Below are positions 15,615 through 23,587 of a DNA stretch of 38,871 nt, piece after piece. Source of the stretch: Ornithinimicrobium sp. (GTDB lineage: Bacteria; Actinomycetota; Actinomycetes; Actinomycetales; Dermatophilaceae); assembly GCF_030537745.1 (NCBI RefSeq), contig NZ_JAUNVI010000029.1, positions 1 through 38,871 of the forward strand. Reading direction: 5' to 3'. Below the pieces are notes generated by a model. The model saw only the letters and a program-made list of their open reading frames with translations. It was not told where the DNA came from and made no database searches. How positions within the stretch are numbered: position 1 is the stretch's first letter; each line of letters opens with the position of its first letter. The position numbers and the translations under genes are program-made.

Positions 15615-17350
15615 CTCCGGCTCACCTGGTCCACCCCGTGCTGAAGGTCACCATGGTTCACTGTGGCACCCGGGGTCGGTCCCGGTTGCGTCGGGAGGAA
15701 GGCGTCGACGATGAAGCCTCCGCCGGGACCGACAGTCCGAGCCTGCAGCCGGCCACCCGCGAGAGCGATGCGTTCGCGCAGCCCCACCAGACCGAAGCGG
15801 TGCGGGGAGCTTGTCCGAGGACCGGGGCCGTCGTCCTGGATGGTGAGGTGCACGCCGTCTGCTTGTTGTGCGAGCCGCACCCGGACTGATGCTCCGGGCG
15901 CATGTTGCATGGCGTTGGTCAGCGACTCCTGCAGAATTCGGTAGATGACGGGAATCGGCTCCGGTGCGGGCTCGCCCACGATGAGGAGGTCGACATGGCC
16001 CCCGGTGGCGCGCACTCGATCGACCAGCGCTTCGATCTGGGTCAGGTCCCGCGGGAGAGGAGATCCGGCCGAGTCCGGGAAGGTGTTCAGGTCACGTAGC
16101 TCGGTGAGGGCGTTCTCGCTGGTCTCCTGGATGTTAAGGAGCGCTTCACGTCGGTCGCCAGGGCTCCTCGCCACCTCAAGCACGTTGAGCTGCATGGCGA
16201 TGAGGCCAACACTGTGCGCGATGACGTCGTGCAACTCCCTCGCCAGCCGGACGCGCTCGCTCTGGATGGCACGCTCCACCTGACTCTGCGCCTCCTGCCG
16301 AAACGCCTCCTCCTGGGCCAGGGCCGCCCACTCGCGTTGTCCTGTCCAGGCAGTGATCAGGCCACCTGCCACTGAGCCGACGACCACCGCCGCGGTGGCG
16401 CCGGCTCCCACGGTCGACTCGTTCGCGCGGGTGGCGAGGACTGTCGCGCTGAGGAGCACCGTGGCAGCCAGGCCCGTCGTCCGAGGGGTGTACAAGGCGT
16501 TGCGCCACAGCACCGCGCCGACACCGCGCACGAGCCATACCCCGGACATGACTGGCGCCCCGACCCAGAACCCGATGGCGAAGATGAGTGACTGGGCCAC
16601 GGACGTCAGGACCGGAGCCGTGGTCCGTCCCGCGAAGCACGCTGCGACCAGCACGGTCGTGAAGACCACGCCCGGATCGATGAGGCTCGCGTGCGTCGAC
16701 CGGTTGACCCAGCACTCGAGCGCTGCCAGAGCCATCAGAACGATCGACTGCACGACGTCCGAGCTCGGTGGACGGTGCGGAAGGGAGGTCGCCACCTGCT
16801 GGTGATCGGGGCCAACTGCACCCGGGTGGGCCGGAGGAGAGAGGTGCAGTGATGGCTCCGTCTCCGCCGCGCGCAGGATGCCCAGCAGCCGTCGCAGCTC
16901 GCTGGTGGCCAGTTGCGTCCGCGCCCTCAGCAGGCGCTGCTCACGCTTGAGCTCAGCAGGGTCCACCTCGCTCCGCAGAAGCCCCGCGGAGCTGGAACGG
17001 ACCGCGCCGAGAGTCTCCTGCAGCACCGCCCGGATGTCGAGCGCGAGACGACGTCGCTCATCCAGGACCGCCGTCTCGACCCTGACCAGGTCAGGCGCCG
17101 CCCGGCTGGTCAGCAACCTGCGCTCCAGGGCGCGGGCGGTTCGGCGCGCCCGGGCGGCGGTGCGGACCAGGAGGCCAGCTGCGGTGTAGACGTAGGCGGC
17201 AGCGAGCCACAGCACAGTGTCGTTGGGGGAAGGGACCAGGATCGTGGTGAGCGTGGCCAGGAGAAGACCGACCGCCAGGGCCACAACGTCTCCGCGGGTC
17301 GGCCGACGGCGTAGCAGCGCTGACACGACCGTCCTACTCAGCTGGCGCAC
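15611..17350 (-). CDS. Sensor histidine kinase with tandem (degenerate plus active) phosphoacceptor domains
   Basis: This 579-residue membrane kinase has two similar halves. The first has PTRGDVVALAVGLLLA and a second span (residues 20-65), then a HisKA_3-like block from DERRRLALDIR (97-107) to LATSELRRLLGILR (147-160). The residue at the phosphoacceptor position is Arg107, not His, and no ATPase domain follows. The second half starts PPSSDVVQSIVLM near 194, has about five spans to residue 335, then ERVRLARELHDVIAHS with phosphoacceptor His374. An HATPase domain follows, with N box ILQESLTNAMQHA, DDGPGP and GLVGLRERI. GTG at 17350 was chosen because GAGGTGA lies five bases upstream; upstream readings would overlap the secreted-protein gene. 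It is coupled to the response regulator. The ligand is unknown. Confidence 0.87.
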   Translation of the reverse strand: MRQLSRTVVSALLRRRPTRGDVVALAVGLLLATLTTILVPSPNDTVLWLAAAYVYTAAGLLVRTAARARRTARALERRLLTSRAAPDLVRVETAVLDERRRLALDIRAVLQETLGAVRSSSAGLLRSEVDPAELKREQRLLRARTQLATSELRRLLGILRAAETEPSLHLSPPAHPGAVGPDHQQVATSLPHRPPSSDVVQSIVLMALAALECWVNRSTHASLIDPGVVFTTVLVAACFAGRTTAPVLTSVAQSLIFAIGFWVGAPVMSGVWLVRGVGAVLWRNALYTPRTTGLAATVLLSATVLATRANESTVGAGATAAVVVGSVAGGLITAWTGQREWAALAQEEAFRQEAQSQVERAIQSERVRLARELHDVIAHSVGLIAMQLNVLEVARSPGDRREALLNIQETSENALTELRDLNTFPDSAGSPLPRDLTQIEALVDRVRATGGHVDLLIVGEPAPEPIPVIYRILQESLTNAMQHAPGASVRVRLAQQADGVHLTIQDDGPGPRTSSPHRFGLVGLRERIALAGGRLQARTVGPGGGFIVDAFLPTQPGPTPGATVNHGDLQHGVDQVSRR

Positions 17351-17432
17351 CTCGCTCACCTCACTCTGGCGACAAGCACAGGATTGCCCAGGTGCGAGGC
17401 CCAGGGCAACCCTGCGTGCGCTGGCGACCCGA

Positions 17433-17864
17433 TTAGGTGCCGGAGCAGGCGTAGGATTCGGCGCCCCCGATCCAGACCTCGACCATCTGGTCGGCCAGGC
17501 TTGACCCTGCACCGAAGTACTCCAAGCCGACCCCGTTGGCGCCGTTGGGGTTCATCCGCCCGGTCTCCTTGGGATCGCCGATCATCATCTTCGCGAAGAT
17601 CTTGATGCCGACCGGCAGTCCCTCCGCCCGCAGTGCGGCATAGCCCGCGTCGACGGCTCCTGCGCACTCCGGGGTATATCCGGCGATCTCGACGGCTCCG
17701 TCCTGTGCCGAGAAGACCATCCAGTTGGGCGATGAGGGTCCGTTGAGGCTGTACATCGGGATATAGCAGTCGTGGGCAGACGCGGTCCCGGCGGCCAGTG
17801 CCACGGAGGCGATCCCGGCGGCGGTGGCCAGGGAAGCGCGCCGGAGCGTGCGGTGGGCTGACAT
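17433..17864 (-). CDS. Small secreted protein of unknown function
   Basis: This 143-residue protein has a clear Sec signal peptide: a basic N terminus (HRTLRR), the hydrophobic core SLATAAGIASVALAAG, and cleavage predicted after ASA at residue 30. The mature part of about 113 residues has three cysteines (33, 67, 140), one of which would remain unpaired if a disulfide forms. It also contains a Gly/Asn-rich stretch near residues 105-120. I recognise no family. The start is supported by GAGAGGA a few bases upstream. It lies 82 bases upstream of the histidine-kinase start on the same strand, so it may be co-transcribed with, sensed by, or controlled by that system; this is inference from position. 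Confidence 0.75.
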   Translation of the reverse strand: MSAHRTLRRASLATAAGIASVALAAGTASAHDCYIPMYSLNGPSSPNWMVFSAQDGAVEIAGYTPECAGAVDAGYAALRAEGLPVGIKIFAKMMIGDPKETGRMNPNGANGVGLEYFGAGSSLADQMVEVWIGGAESYACSGT

Positions 17865-17882
17865 GACGATCCTCTCGTTGCG

Positions 17883-17903
17883 GGGGCGACCCTGCGTCGC
17901 CCC
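17883..17903 (-). other. Hairpin in the leader of the secreted-protein gene
   Basis: A perfect seven-base stem (ggggcga / tcgcccc) with a seven-base loop lies just upstream of the ribosome binding site of the secreted-protein gene. It may act as a 5' leader structure or as a terminator for the gene that ends at 18004. It has no T-run. Confidence 0.4.
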
Positions 17904-17961
17904 TCCATGTCATCTCAGCCGATGGTGGGTGCGGTGTCGTCTGCCGCAAGGAGGACGTCGA

Positions 17962-17977
17962 TCATCCTCGAGGATGA
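17962..17977. promoter_or_regulatory. 16-bp perfect palindrome between two minus-strand genes
   Basis: tcatcctcgaggatga is a perfect palindrome with no loop, which fits a dimeric-regulator operator better than a terminator. It lies 98 bases upstream of the secreted-protein start and 27 bases after the spermidine-synthase-like stop. No regulator can be assigned. Confidence 0.4.
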
Positions 17978-18003
17978 AGTTGACGCCATCCAGAGAGTCG
18001 GCC

Positions 18004-18798
18004 TCAGCGTCGCCGCAGCACGCCCAGTGGAGGCGGAGGCGGGGAAGGCTCACCCATCTCCTGGAATGGCGAAGCCCCGGCAATCAGCCGCCGGACCTGT
18101 GCGCTGCCGCGCCACATGGACGGAAAGCTCGCTCGCGCCGCTGCCCGCGTCATCCGCGCGTCGTCGAACCTCTGGTGGGAGGCCACCACCACGACATTGC
18201 CGAAGCTCTTGCCTTTCGCCACCTCGCGCAGCACCAGCTGCCCGACATGTTCGAAGCGGGTCGCGAGGGTTGCGCACAGCCTGGCGACCCAGCGCAGCGG
18301 TGGCGCGTCGGAGGCGTTGATCAGCAGCAACCCATCCCGAGCGAGGACGCGGTCCACCTCCCCCAGCCACCACGTCCCGACCAGGTCGCCGGGGACCTGG
18401 CCCTCGTCATATGCGTCGAGGACCACGACGTCGGCCGATCCGACCCTCAGCCCGCAGATGCCGACCTGTCCCGTTTGTGGCCGCACCCGGATGCGGTGGC
18501 CCCGGGGCAGCGGCAGCTCCTTGCGCACCAGGTCGGTCAGCGCGACGTCAGGCTCGAGCACGATCTGCGGGGAGCCAGGGTGGACGTGGTGCACCCATCG
18601 CGGCAACGTCATACCTGCGCCGCCGACGTGCGTGATGGCTAACGGTGCCGGGTCCGGTCGAAGGGTCTCCAGCACGAGGGCGAAGTGCTCGACGTACTCG
18701 AAGACGAGCAGCAAGGGGTCGTCCGGGTCGACATACGACTGCGGGTGCCCGTCCCGCTCGATCGTGGCGCCGCCGTGCTGGTCCCAGGAGATGCTCAT
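18004..18798 (-). CDS. Spermidine-synthase-fold (SAM-type Rossmann) protein
   Basis: This 264-residue protein resembles the spermidine/spermine synthase family. It has a glycine-rich motif ITHVGGAGMTLPRW near residue 55-68, an acidic residue closing strand 2 (VLEPDVALTD), and ADVVVLDAYDEGQVP near 123-137, where classic enzymes have the catalytic Asp of a D-x-S/T-D-P motif. The substrate loop DAYDEG differs from true polyamine synthases, so aminopropyl transfer is uncertain; an orphan methyltransferase-like role is equally possible. No decarboxylase or other polyamine gene is nearby. The C terminus has a run of five prolines followed by an Arg-rich end. It lies 72 bases downstream of the HTH-MurA gene on the same strand. 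Confidence 0.75.
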   Translation of the reverse strand: MSISWDQHGGATIERDGHPQSYVDPDDPLLLVFEYVEHFALVLETLRPDPAPLAITHVGGAGMTLPRWVHHVHPGSPQIVLEPDVALTDLVRKELPLPRGHRIRVRPQTGQVGICGLRVGSADVVVLDAYDEGQVPGDLVGTWWLGEVDRVLARDGLLLINASDAPPLRWVARLCATLATRFEHVGQLVLREVAKGKSFGNVVVVASHQRFDDARMTRAAARASFPSMWRGSAQVRRLIAGASPFQEMGEPSPPPPPLGVLRRR

Positions 18799-18870
18799 GC
18801 GCGGCTGCTCACTGCGGTTCCACTCCTGCCGACGTCGATCGTGAGGCGATCGTTGCCCCGCGGCAGCTCT

Positions 18871-20400
18871 CTAGATGTCGCGGAAGGTCTGGATGCCGGC
18901 GCCCAGGTTGTTGAGACGGGTCGCCAGGTCCTCATAGCCCCGGTTGATGACGTAGACGTTGCGGAGCACGGACACGCCCGGCGCAGCGAGCATCGCGAGC
19001 AGGATGACGACGCCGGGCCGGAGCGCGGGCGGGCACATGATCTCACCGGCGCGCCACTTGGTCGGTCCTTCGATCATCACCCGGTGCGGGTCCATGAGGT
19101 GGACCTTGGCGCCCAGCGTGGTGAGCTCGGTCAGATAGATGGCGCGATTCTCATAGACCCAGTCGTGGATCAGCGTCGAACCCTGCGCGCACGCCGCGAT
19201 GATCGCGAAGAAGGGCAGGTTGTCGATGTTGAGGCCGGGGAAGGGCAGCGGGTGGATCTTGTCCAGCGGAGCCTTGAGCGGGCCGGGCGAGGTGGTGAGG
19301 TCGACGAGCCGGGTGTGCCCGTTGGCGGAGGTGTATTCCGGCGTCAGCGTGCACTCATAACCCATGGTGTCCAGGACCGCGAGCTCGATCTCCATGAACT
19401 CGATGGGCACCCTCTTGATGGTGATCTCGCTGCCGGTGACGACGGCAGCCGCCAGCAGGCTCATCGCCTCGATCGGGTCCTCGGAGGGGGAGTATTCGAT
19501 GTCTGCGTCGATGTGTTCGACCCCGGTCACCGTCAGCGTCGTGGTCCCCAGGCCCTCGATCTGGACGCCCAGCGCCTTGAGGAAGACGCACAGGTCCTGG
19601 ACCATGTAGTTGGAGGAGGCATTACGGATCACGGTGGTTCCGGGGTTGCGGGCGGCCGCGAGAAGGACGTTTTCCGTCACAGTGTCACCGCGCTCGGTGA
19701 GCACGATCGGCCGGGTCGGGGAGGTGCTGCGGTCCACGGAGGCGCGGTAGCTGCCGGTGGTCGCCGTCACGTCCAGGCCAAAATGTCTCAGCGCGATGAG
19801 GTGCGGCTCGACGGTGCGGGTGCCCAGGTCGCAACCACCGGCGTAGGGCAGCTCGAAGTTGTCGAACTCGTGCATGAGCGGGCCCAGGAACATGATGATC
19901 GTGCGCGTGCGACGGGCCGCGGACTCGTCGATCGTGCCCAGATCGATCTTCTCCGGAGGCGTGATCTCCAGGTCGGAGGAGTCCGGTAGCCAACGGATCT
20001 TGAAGCCGATGCTGGTGAGCACCTCGGTGATCCTGTTGACCTCCTCGATGCGGGCGAGATTGCGCAGGGTGGTCTTGCCCTTGTTGAGGATCGAGGCGCA
20101 CAGCAGCGCGACGGCGGCGTTCTTGGAGGTGCGCACGTCGATCTCGCCGGACAGCTTGACGCCGCCAGTGATCCGCAGGTTCTGCGGGACGCCTGAGGAG
20201 ACATGCACGATCTCAGAGTCCAGCTTTTCCCCGATGCGCGCGATCATCTCCAGGGAGAGGTTTTGCTTGCCCTGCTCGATGCGGGCGACGGCGCTCTGAC
20301 TGGTGCCCAGCAGACCCGCCAGCTCGGCCTGCGTGAGGTCTTTGTGGCGTCGCGCGTCCCGGATGAGACTGCCGATCCGGGACAGATAGCTCTCAGTCAT
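18871..20400 (-). CDS. murA: UDP-GlcNAc 1-carboxyvinyltransferase fused to an XRE helix-turn-helix
   Basis: This 509-residue protein has an XRE-type DNA-binding domain at residues 8-62 (RRHKDLTQAELAGLLGTSQS, then AVARIEQGKQ) and a MurA domain at about 72-505. MurA transfers enolpyruvate from PEP to UDP-GlcNAc, the first committed step of peptidoglycan synthesis. Active-site residues are kept: Lys93-Asn94 in TSKNAA, catalytic Cys190 in AGGCDLGTR, Asp393 in PGLNIDNLP, and Arg419 in YENRAIYLTEL. Canonical MurA is about 420 residues and lacks the HTH. The ATG at 20400 is chosen because TACAGT lies seven bases upstream as a -10 box; GTG at 20409 is the alternative. A palindrome in the promoter spacer suggests autoregulation. 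It may be a second MurA (whether another copy exists cannot be seen here). Confidence 0.9.
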   Translation of the reverse strand: MTESYLSRIGSLIRDARRHKDLTQAELAGLLGTSQSAVARIEQGKQNLSLEMIARIGEKLDSEIVHVSSGVPQNLRITGGVKLSGEIDVRTSKNAAVALLCASILNKGKTTLRNLARIEEVNRITEVLTSIGFKIRWLPDSSDLEITPPEKIDLGTIDESAARRTRTIIMFLGPLMHEFDNFELPYAGGCDLGTRTVEPHLIALRHFGLDVTATTGSYRASVDRSTSPTRPIVLTERGDTVTENVLLAAARNPGTTVIRNASSNYMVQDLCVFLKALGVQIEGLGTTTLTVTGVEHIDADIEYSPSEDPIEAMSLLAAAVVTGSEITIKRVPIEFMEIELAVLDTMGYECTLTPEYTSANGHTRLVDLTTSPGPLKAPLDKIHPLPFPGLNIDNLPFFAIIAACAQGSTLIHDWVYENRAIYLTELTTLGAKVHLMDPHRVMIEGPTKWRAGEIMCPPALRPGVVILLAMLAAPGVSVLRNVYVINRGYEDLATRLNNLGAGIQTFRDI

Positions 20401-20407
20401 GCCGACC

Positions 20408-20437
20408 ACTGTAGATCACATATATGAGATATGCCCA
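20408..20437 (-). promoter_or_regulatory. Promoter and candidate operator of the HTH-murA gene
   Basis: On the minus strand TACAGT (20408-20413) is seven bases before the ATG, and TGGGCA (20432-20437) is a fair -35. The spacer is filled by an AT-rich 16-bp palindrome at 20415-20430, atcacatatatgagat, with one mismatched pair. Binding here would block RNA polymerase. The XRE domain of the gene product is the natural candidate ligand. Confidence 0.55.
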
Positions 20438-20457
20438 CGCGTGTCAGTCGAGGCGGA

Positions 20458-21717
20458 TCACTGGTGTGCGTTGGCAGCCTCGACCAGGAGAGGGCCGACG
20501 AGCTCGCGCTGCCAAGGACGGGCACCAAGCTCGGCCAGTGCGGCGTCGACGGCCTGCAGTGTGGTCGGCTGTGGTGGTGACCACAGCAGGCGGCGCACCG
20601 TGTCAGGCGTCATCAGATTTTCGACCGGTATGTCGAGGCGTTCCGACAGGGCGGCCAGCTCACCTTTGACGAGCAGGAGCCGTTCGGCCGCGGCAGGGTC
20701 CCGATCGGCCCAGGCCCGGGCAGGAGGTGGCTGGTGCCCGCGAGGGGGAGCCTGGGGAAGCTCCTCCGGTGGCAGGTCAGCGGCCGTGCTGATCGCGGTC
20801 AGCCAGGTGCGCTGATAGCGGAGCAGCCCCTGCTCCGCGCGCCGCTGGCGGGACCGGGAACGGTCCGGGGTCGGCGCCGCCAGGCCGGAGGGCTGCAGGG
20901 GCATCCGGGCCGCCAGGTCCACCAGGGTGCTGTCGGGGACCACTCGGGTGCTCGCGACGTCTCGCTGGCGTGCGATCGCATCGCGCGCCTGCCAGAGCTC
21001 GCGAAGGGCCGCGTTGTGTCGCGGTGTGCGCAGCCGGTGTGAGCCGGTGGTGCGGCGCCATGGCTCGGTGTCCTTGGCCCGACGAGGCCCGGAGAATTCG
21101 GTGAGGGCTTGGAACTCCTGCCGCGCCCAGTCGAGTTTGCCCTGTTCCTGCAGATCCTGCTCGAGGCGGTCGCGCAGATCGACGAGCAGCTCCACGTCGA
21201 GGGCGGCATAACGCAGCCACGGCTCGGGCAGCGGCCGCGTGGACCAGTCGACCGCAGAGTGCTCCTTGGCGAGGGTGACGCCGAGGTAGTACTCCAGCGC
21301 CGAAGACAGCCCCACCCGGTGCAGGCCGGCCAGCCTCGAGCCAAGCTCCGTGTCGAAAAGTGCTTTCGGGTGTAGGCCGAGGTCGCTCAGGCACGGAAGG
21401 TCCTGCGTAGCGGCGTGCAGGACCCACTCTGGCCCGTCGAGTGCCTGCTGGAGGGGGGTCAGGTCAGTGAGCGGGACGGGATCGATCAACCAGGTGCCGG
21501 CACCGTGGCGGCGGACCTGGACGAGGTAGGCCTGCTGCCCGTAGCGGAACCCGGACGCCCGCTCGGCATCCACCGCGATCGGTCCCTCGCCCGCGGTGAG
21601 TGCCTCCGCGCAGTGGCGCAGGGCGACGTCGGTGTCAACGATCTCCGGGAGTCCCTCCGCAGGCTCCATCCGGCGGACGTAGTCCGAGAGCGGGTCGGGG
21701 TCGAGGTCTTCGGGCAC
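20458..21717 (-). CDS. rnd: Ribonuclease D (DEDD exonuclease with HRDC domain)
   Basis: This 419-residue 3'-5' exoribonuclease acts in tRNA and stable RNA 3' processing. The DEDD residues are visible: Asp and Glu in AVDAERASGFRYGQQAYL, Asp in ATQDLPCLSDLG, and the YAALDVELLVDL motif with its Tyr and final Asp. The exonuclease domain spans about residues 25-200. The C-terminal half includes an HRDC-like helical region and a divergent tail with MTPDTVRRLL. GTG at 21717 follows the DUF3000 stop by two bases; an internal ATG at 21669 is possible. Longer readings run inside DUF3000 and are not credible. Coupling with DUF3000 is a common actinobacterial arrangement. Confidence 0.9.
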   Translation of the reverse strand: MPEDLDPDPLSDYVRRMEPAEGLPEIVDTDVALRHCAEALTAGEGPIAVDAERASGFRYGQQAYLVQVRRHGAGTWLIDPVPLTDLTPLQQALDGPEWVLHAATQDLPCLSDLGLHPKALFDTELGSRLAGLHRVGLSSALEYYLGVTLAKEHSAVDWSTRPLPEPWLRYAALDVELLVDLRDRLEQDLQEQGKLDWARQEFQALTEFSGPRRAKDTEPWRRTTGSHRLRTPRHNAALRELWQARDAIARQRDVASTRVVPDSTLVDLAARMPLQPSGLAAPTPDRSRSRQRRAEQGLLRYQRTWLTAISTAADLPPEELPQAPPRGHQPPPARAWADRDPAAAERLLLVKGELAALSERLDIPVENLMTPDTVRRLLWSPPQPTTLQAVDAALAELGARPWQRELVGPLLVEAANAHQ

Positions 21718-21719
21718 GA

Positions 21720-22364
21720 TCAGCGACGCACTCCGGACAGCGGCACGACGCCTTCTGGCAGGGGCGGGAGGCCGGCCAGGGTGCATAGCAGGTCGCCCCA
21801 GGCGCCCAGGTGCGCGGTGAGCTCCTGCGCCTCGCGGCCAGCCACCAGGACCGGCGTCCAGGAGGCCCGAATCTCCAGGTCCACGGTGGGTTGGCGCTCC
21901 GAGAGGGCACCGAAACTCTCCGAGGTCACGCAGGTGACCGTGCCGGCCGGCGCGGCCCACTGGAGACCGGCGGCCTCCAGGGCATCGGTCAACCAGGACC
22001 ACCCGGCCGCCCCGGCGAGCGGGTCATGGCCGACCTCGGGCTCCATCTGGGCCTTGGCATAACTGACCACGCGCCAGGTGCCCTCCCAGGGCTCGGGGGC
22101 GGACGGGTCGTGCAGCAGGACGAAACGGCCGGTGGCCGCGGGGTCGTCATCGTCGACCAGATGAGAGGTCATGACCTCACCGGAGAGGGCGACGGCATGA
22201 GGGGCCAGGCGGGTGGGGGCCGGCACCTCATCGAGGATGAATTCGGGACGCACCGTGACCTCGCGCAGTCCGGCGATCGCTCGACCAAAGTAGGTGGTCT
22301 CGGGCGCAACAGCCCCGCTCGCGGACCGGGACCGCGAGCGCGACCCAGAGATCCGGCTCACCAC
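21720..22364 (-). CDS. DUF3000 family protein
   Basis: This 214-residue protein is of the actinobacterial DUF3000 family. Recognisable parts are FGRAIAGLREVTVRPEF near residue 26-42, PEPWEGTWRVVSYAKAQME near 90, and HDPLAGAAGWSWLTDAL. The function is unknown. It is acidic, with no membrane segment or signal peptide, so it is cytoplasmic. The start GTG at 22364 is preceded by a TACTCT -10 box exactly six bases upstream, giving a leaderless transcript that continues into RNase D. It is divergent from hemE, 70 bases away. Confidence 0.88.
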   Translation of the reverse strand: MVSRISGSRSRSRSASGAVAPETTYFGRAIAGLREVTVRPEFILDEVPAPTRLAPHAVALSGEVMTSHLVDDDDPAATGRFVLLHDPSAPEPWEGTWRVVSYAKAQMEPEVGHDPLAGAAGWSWLTDALEAAGLQWAAPAGTVTCVTSESFGALSERQPTVDLEIRASWTPVLVAGREAQELTAHLGAWGDLLCTLAGLPPLPEGVVPLSGVRR

Positions 22365-22370
22365 CCCTCA

Positions 22371-22376
22371 AGAGTA
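22371..22376 (-). promoter_or_regulatory. -10 box (TACTCT) of leaderless DUF3000-rnd operon
   Basis: TACTCT on the minus strand is followed by six bases and two consecutive GTG codons at 22364 and 22361. The spacing points to the first GTG as the start. Confidence 0.5.
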
Positions 22377-22434
22377 GGCACATCGCGTCCGCGCGGACGG
22401 CAGCGCCACGCCATACCCGTGCAAGACTCCTCGG

Positions 22435-23493
22435 GTGCCTCTGACTGCCCCACCTGCTTCGAGCTCACCTGCCCAGAGCGCCCTCATCCGGGCTGCCCGT
22501 CAGCAGGAGGTGACGCACACCCCCGTCTGGTTCATGCGCCAGGCTGGCCGCTCGTTGCCGGAGTATCGTGCTCTCCGCGAGGGCATCGCGATGCTCCAGT
22601 CCTGCCGCACTCCCGAGCTGGTCACCGAGATCACGCTGCAGCCGGTCCGTCGCCACCAGGTGGACGCGGCGATCTTGTTCAGTGACATCGTCGTCCCCCT
22701 GATGGCGGTCGGCCTCGATCTCGACATCGTCCCCGGCATCGGCCCGGTCATTGCCGCACCCATCCGAGAGCGCGCGGACCTCGACCGACTCCCCGAGCTC
22801 ACCCGCGAGCACATCCCGGACATCACCGAGTCGGTCCGGCTCCTCGTCGCCGAGCTAGGGCCCACCCCGCTGATCGGCTTTGCCGGCGCCCCGTTCACGC
22901 TCGCGTCCTACCTCATCGAGGGCGGACCGTCGAAGAACCACGAGCGCACCAAGGCGCTCATGCACGGCGACCCCGAGCTCTGGCACGACCTGTGCGCCCG
23001 ACTTGCCCAGATCTCGGGGACCTTCCTGCGTGTCCAGGCCGAGGCGGGGGCCAGCGCGCTGCAGCTGTTCGACTCCTGGGCCGGCCATCTCTCGCGCGCC
23101 GACTACCTGCGGTATGTCGAGCCGCACAGCCGCGCGGTGCTGTCCGGGATCGCTGACCTGCACGTCCCACGGATCCACTTCGGTGTGGGGACGGGTGAGT
23201 TGCTCGCGCCGATGGCCGACGCCGGAGCGGAGGTGATCGGGGTCGACTACCGGGTCAGCCTCACCGACGCGGTGACGCGCACGGGTGGACGCTATGCGGT
23301 GCAGGGCAACCTGGATCCGGCGCTGCTCTTTGCCCCGTGGGAGGCCCTGGAGCGACGCGTGCGCGAGATCGTCGCCGAGGGGCGGGCGGCCCCCGGCCAC
23401 ATCTTCAACCTCGGGCACGGGGTGCTTCCGGCGACCGATCCGCAGGTGCTCTCTCGGGTGGTCGAGCTCGTCCATGAGGCGGGAGCGCGCTAG
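22435..23493 (+). CDS. hemE: Uroporphyrinogen decarboxylase
   Basis: This 352-residue enzyme converts uroporphyrinogen III to coproporphyrinogen III by removing four acetate carboxyls. Both family signatures are present: PVWFMRQAGRSLPEYR near residues 30-45 (with the conserved Arg pair) and GFAGAPFTLASYLIEGG near 147-163. The catalytic Asp lies in ILFSDIVVP. The length is normal. The start is a GTG; AAGACT at 22423-22428, six bases upstream, is a weak -10 candidate. The later heme genes hemY and hemQ lie 3 kb downstream after an unrelated three-gene block. Confidence 0.96.
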   Translation: MPLTAPPASSSPAQSALIRAARQQEVTHTPVWFMRQAGRSLPEYRALREGIAMLQSCRTPELVTEITLQPVRRHQVDAAILFSDIVVPLMAVGLDLDIVPGIGPVIAAPIRERADLDRLPELTREHIPDITESVRLLVAELGPTPLIGFAGAPFTLASYLIEGGPSKNHERTKALMHGDPELWHDLCARLAQISGTFLRVQAEAGASALQLFDSWAGHLSRADYLRYVEPHSRAVLSGIADLHVPRIHFGVGTGELLAPMADAGAEVIGVDYRVSLTDAVTRTGGRYAVQGNLDPALLFAPWEALERRVREIVAEGRAAPGHIFNLGHGVLPATDPQVLSRVVELVHEAGAR

Positions 23494-23523
23494 GGCACGG
23501 ATCTAGCACGCGTCCGGGCACGC

Positions 23524-23543
23524 GCCCCGGCCGAAGACGGGGC
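23524..23543 (+). terminator. Possible weak terminator after hemE
   Basis: A six-base GC stem (gccccg / cggggc) with an eight-base loop lies 30 bases after the hemE stop. It has no T-run. It may terminate hemE, since the next gene has its own -10 box, but the support is slight. Confidence 0.3.
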
Positions 23544-23587
23544 CCGCGGGTCACCAGCAGACCCTAGCCAGCGGGGGCTGGGAGGAC

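Noticed and set aside
18004-18798. Bona fide spermidine synthase.
   Set aside because: The catalytic D-x-S/T-D-P motif is replaced by DAYDEG and no polyamine genes are near; only the fold is supported.
22423-22428. AAGACT as a leaderless -10 box for hemE.
   Set aside because: It lacks the conserved first T and was left out of the leaderless set; the distance fits but the match is weak.
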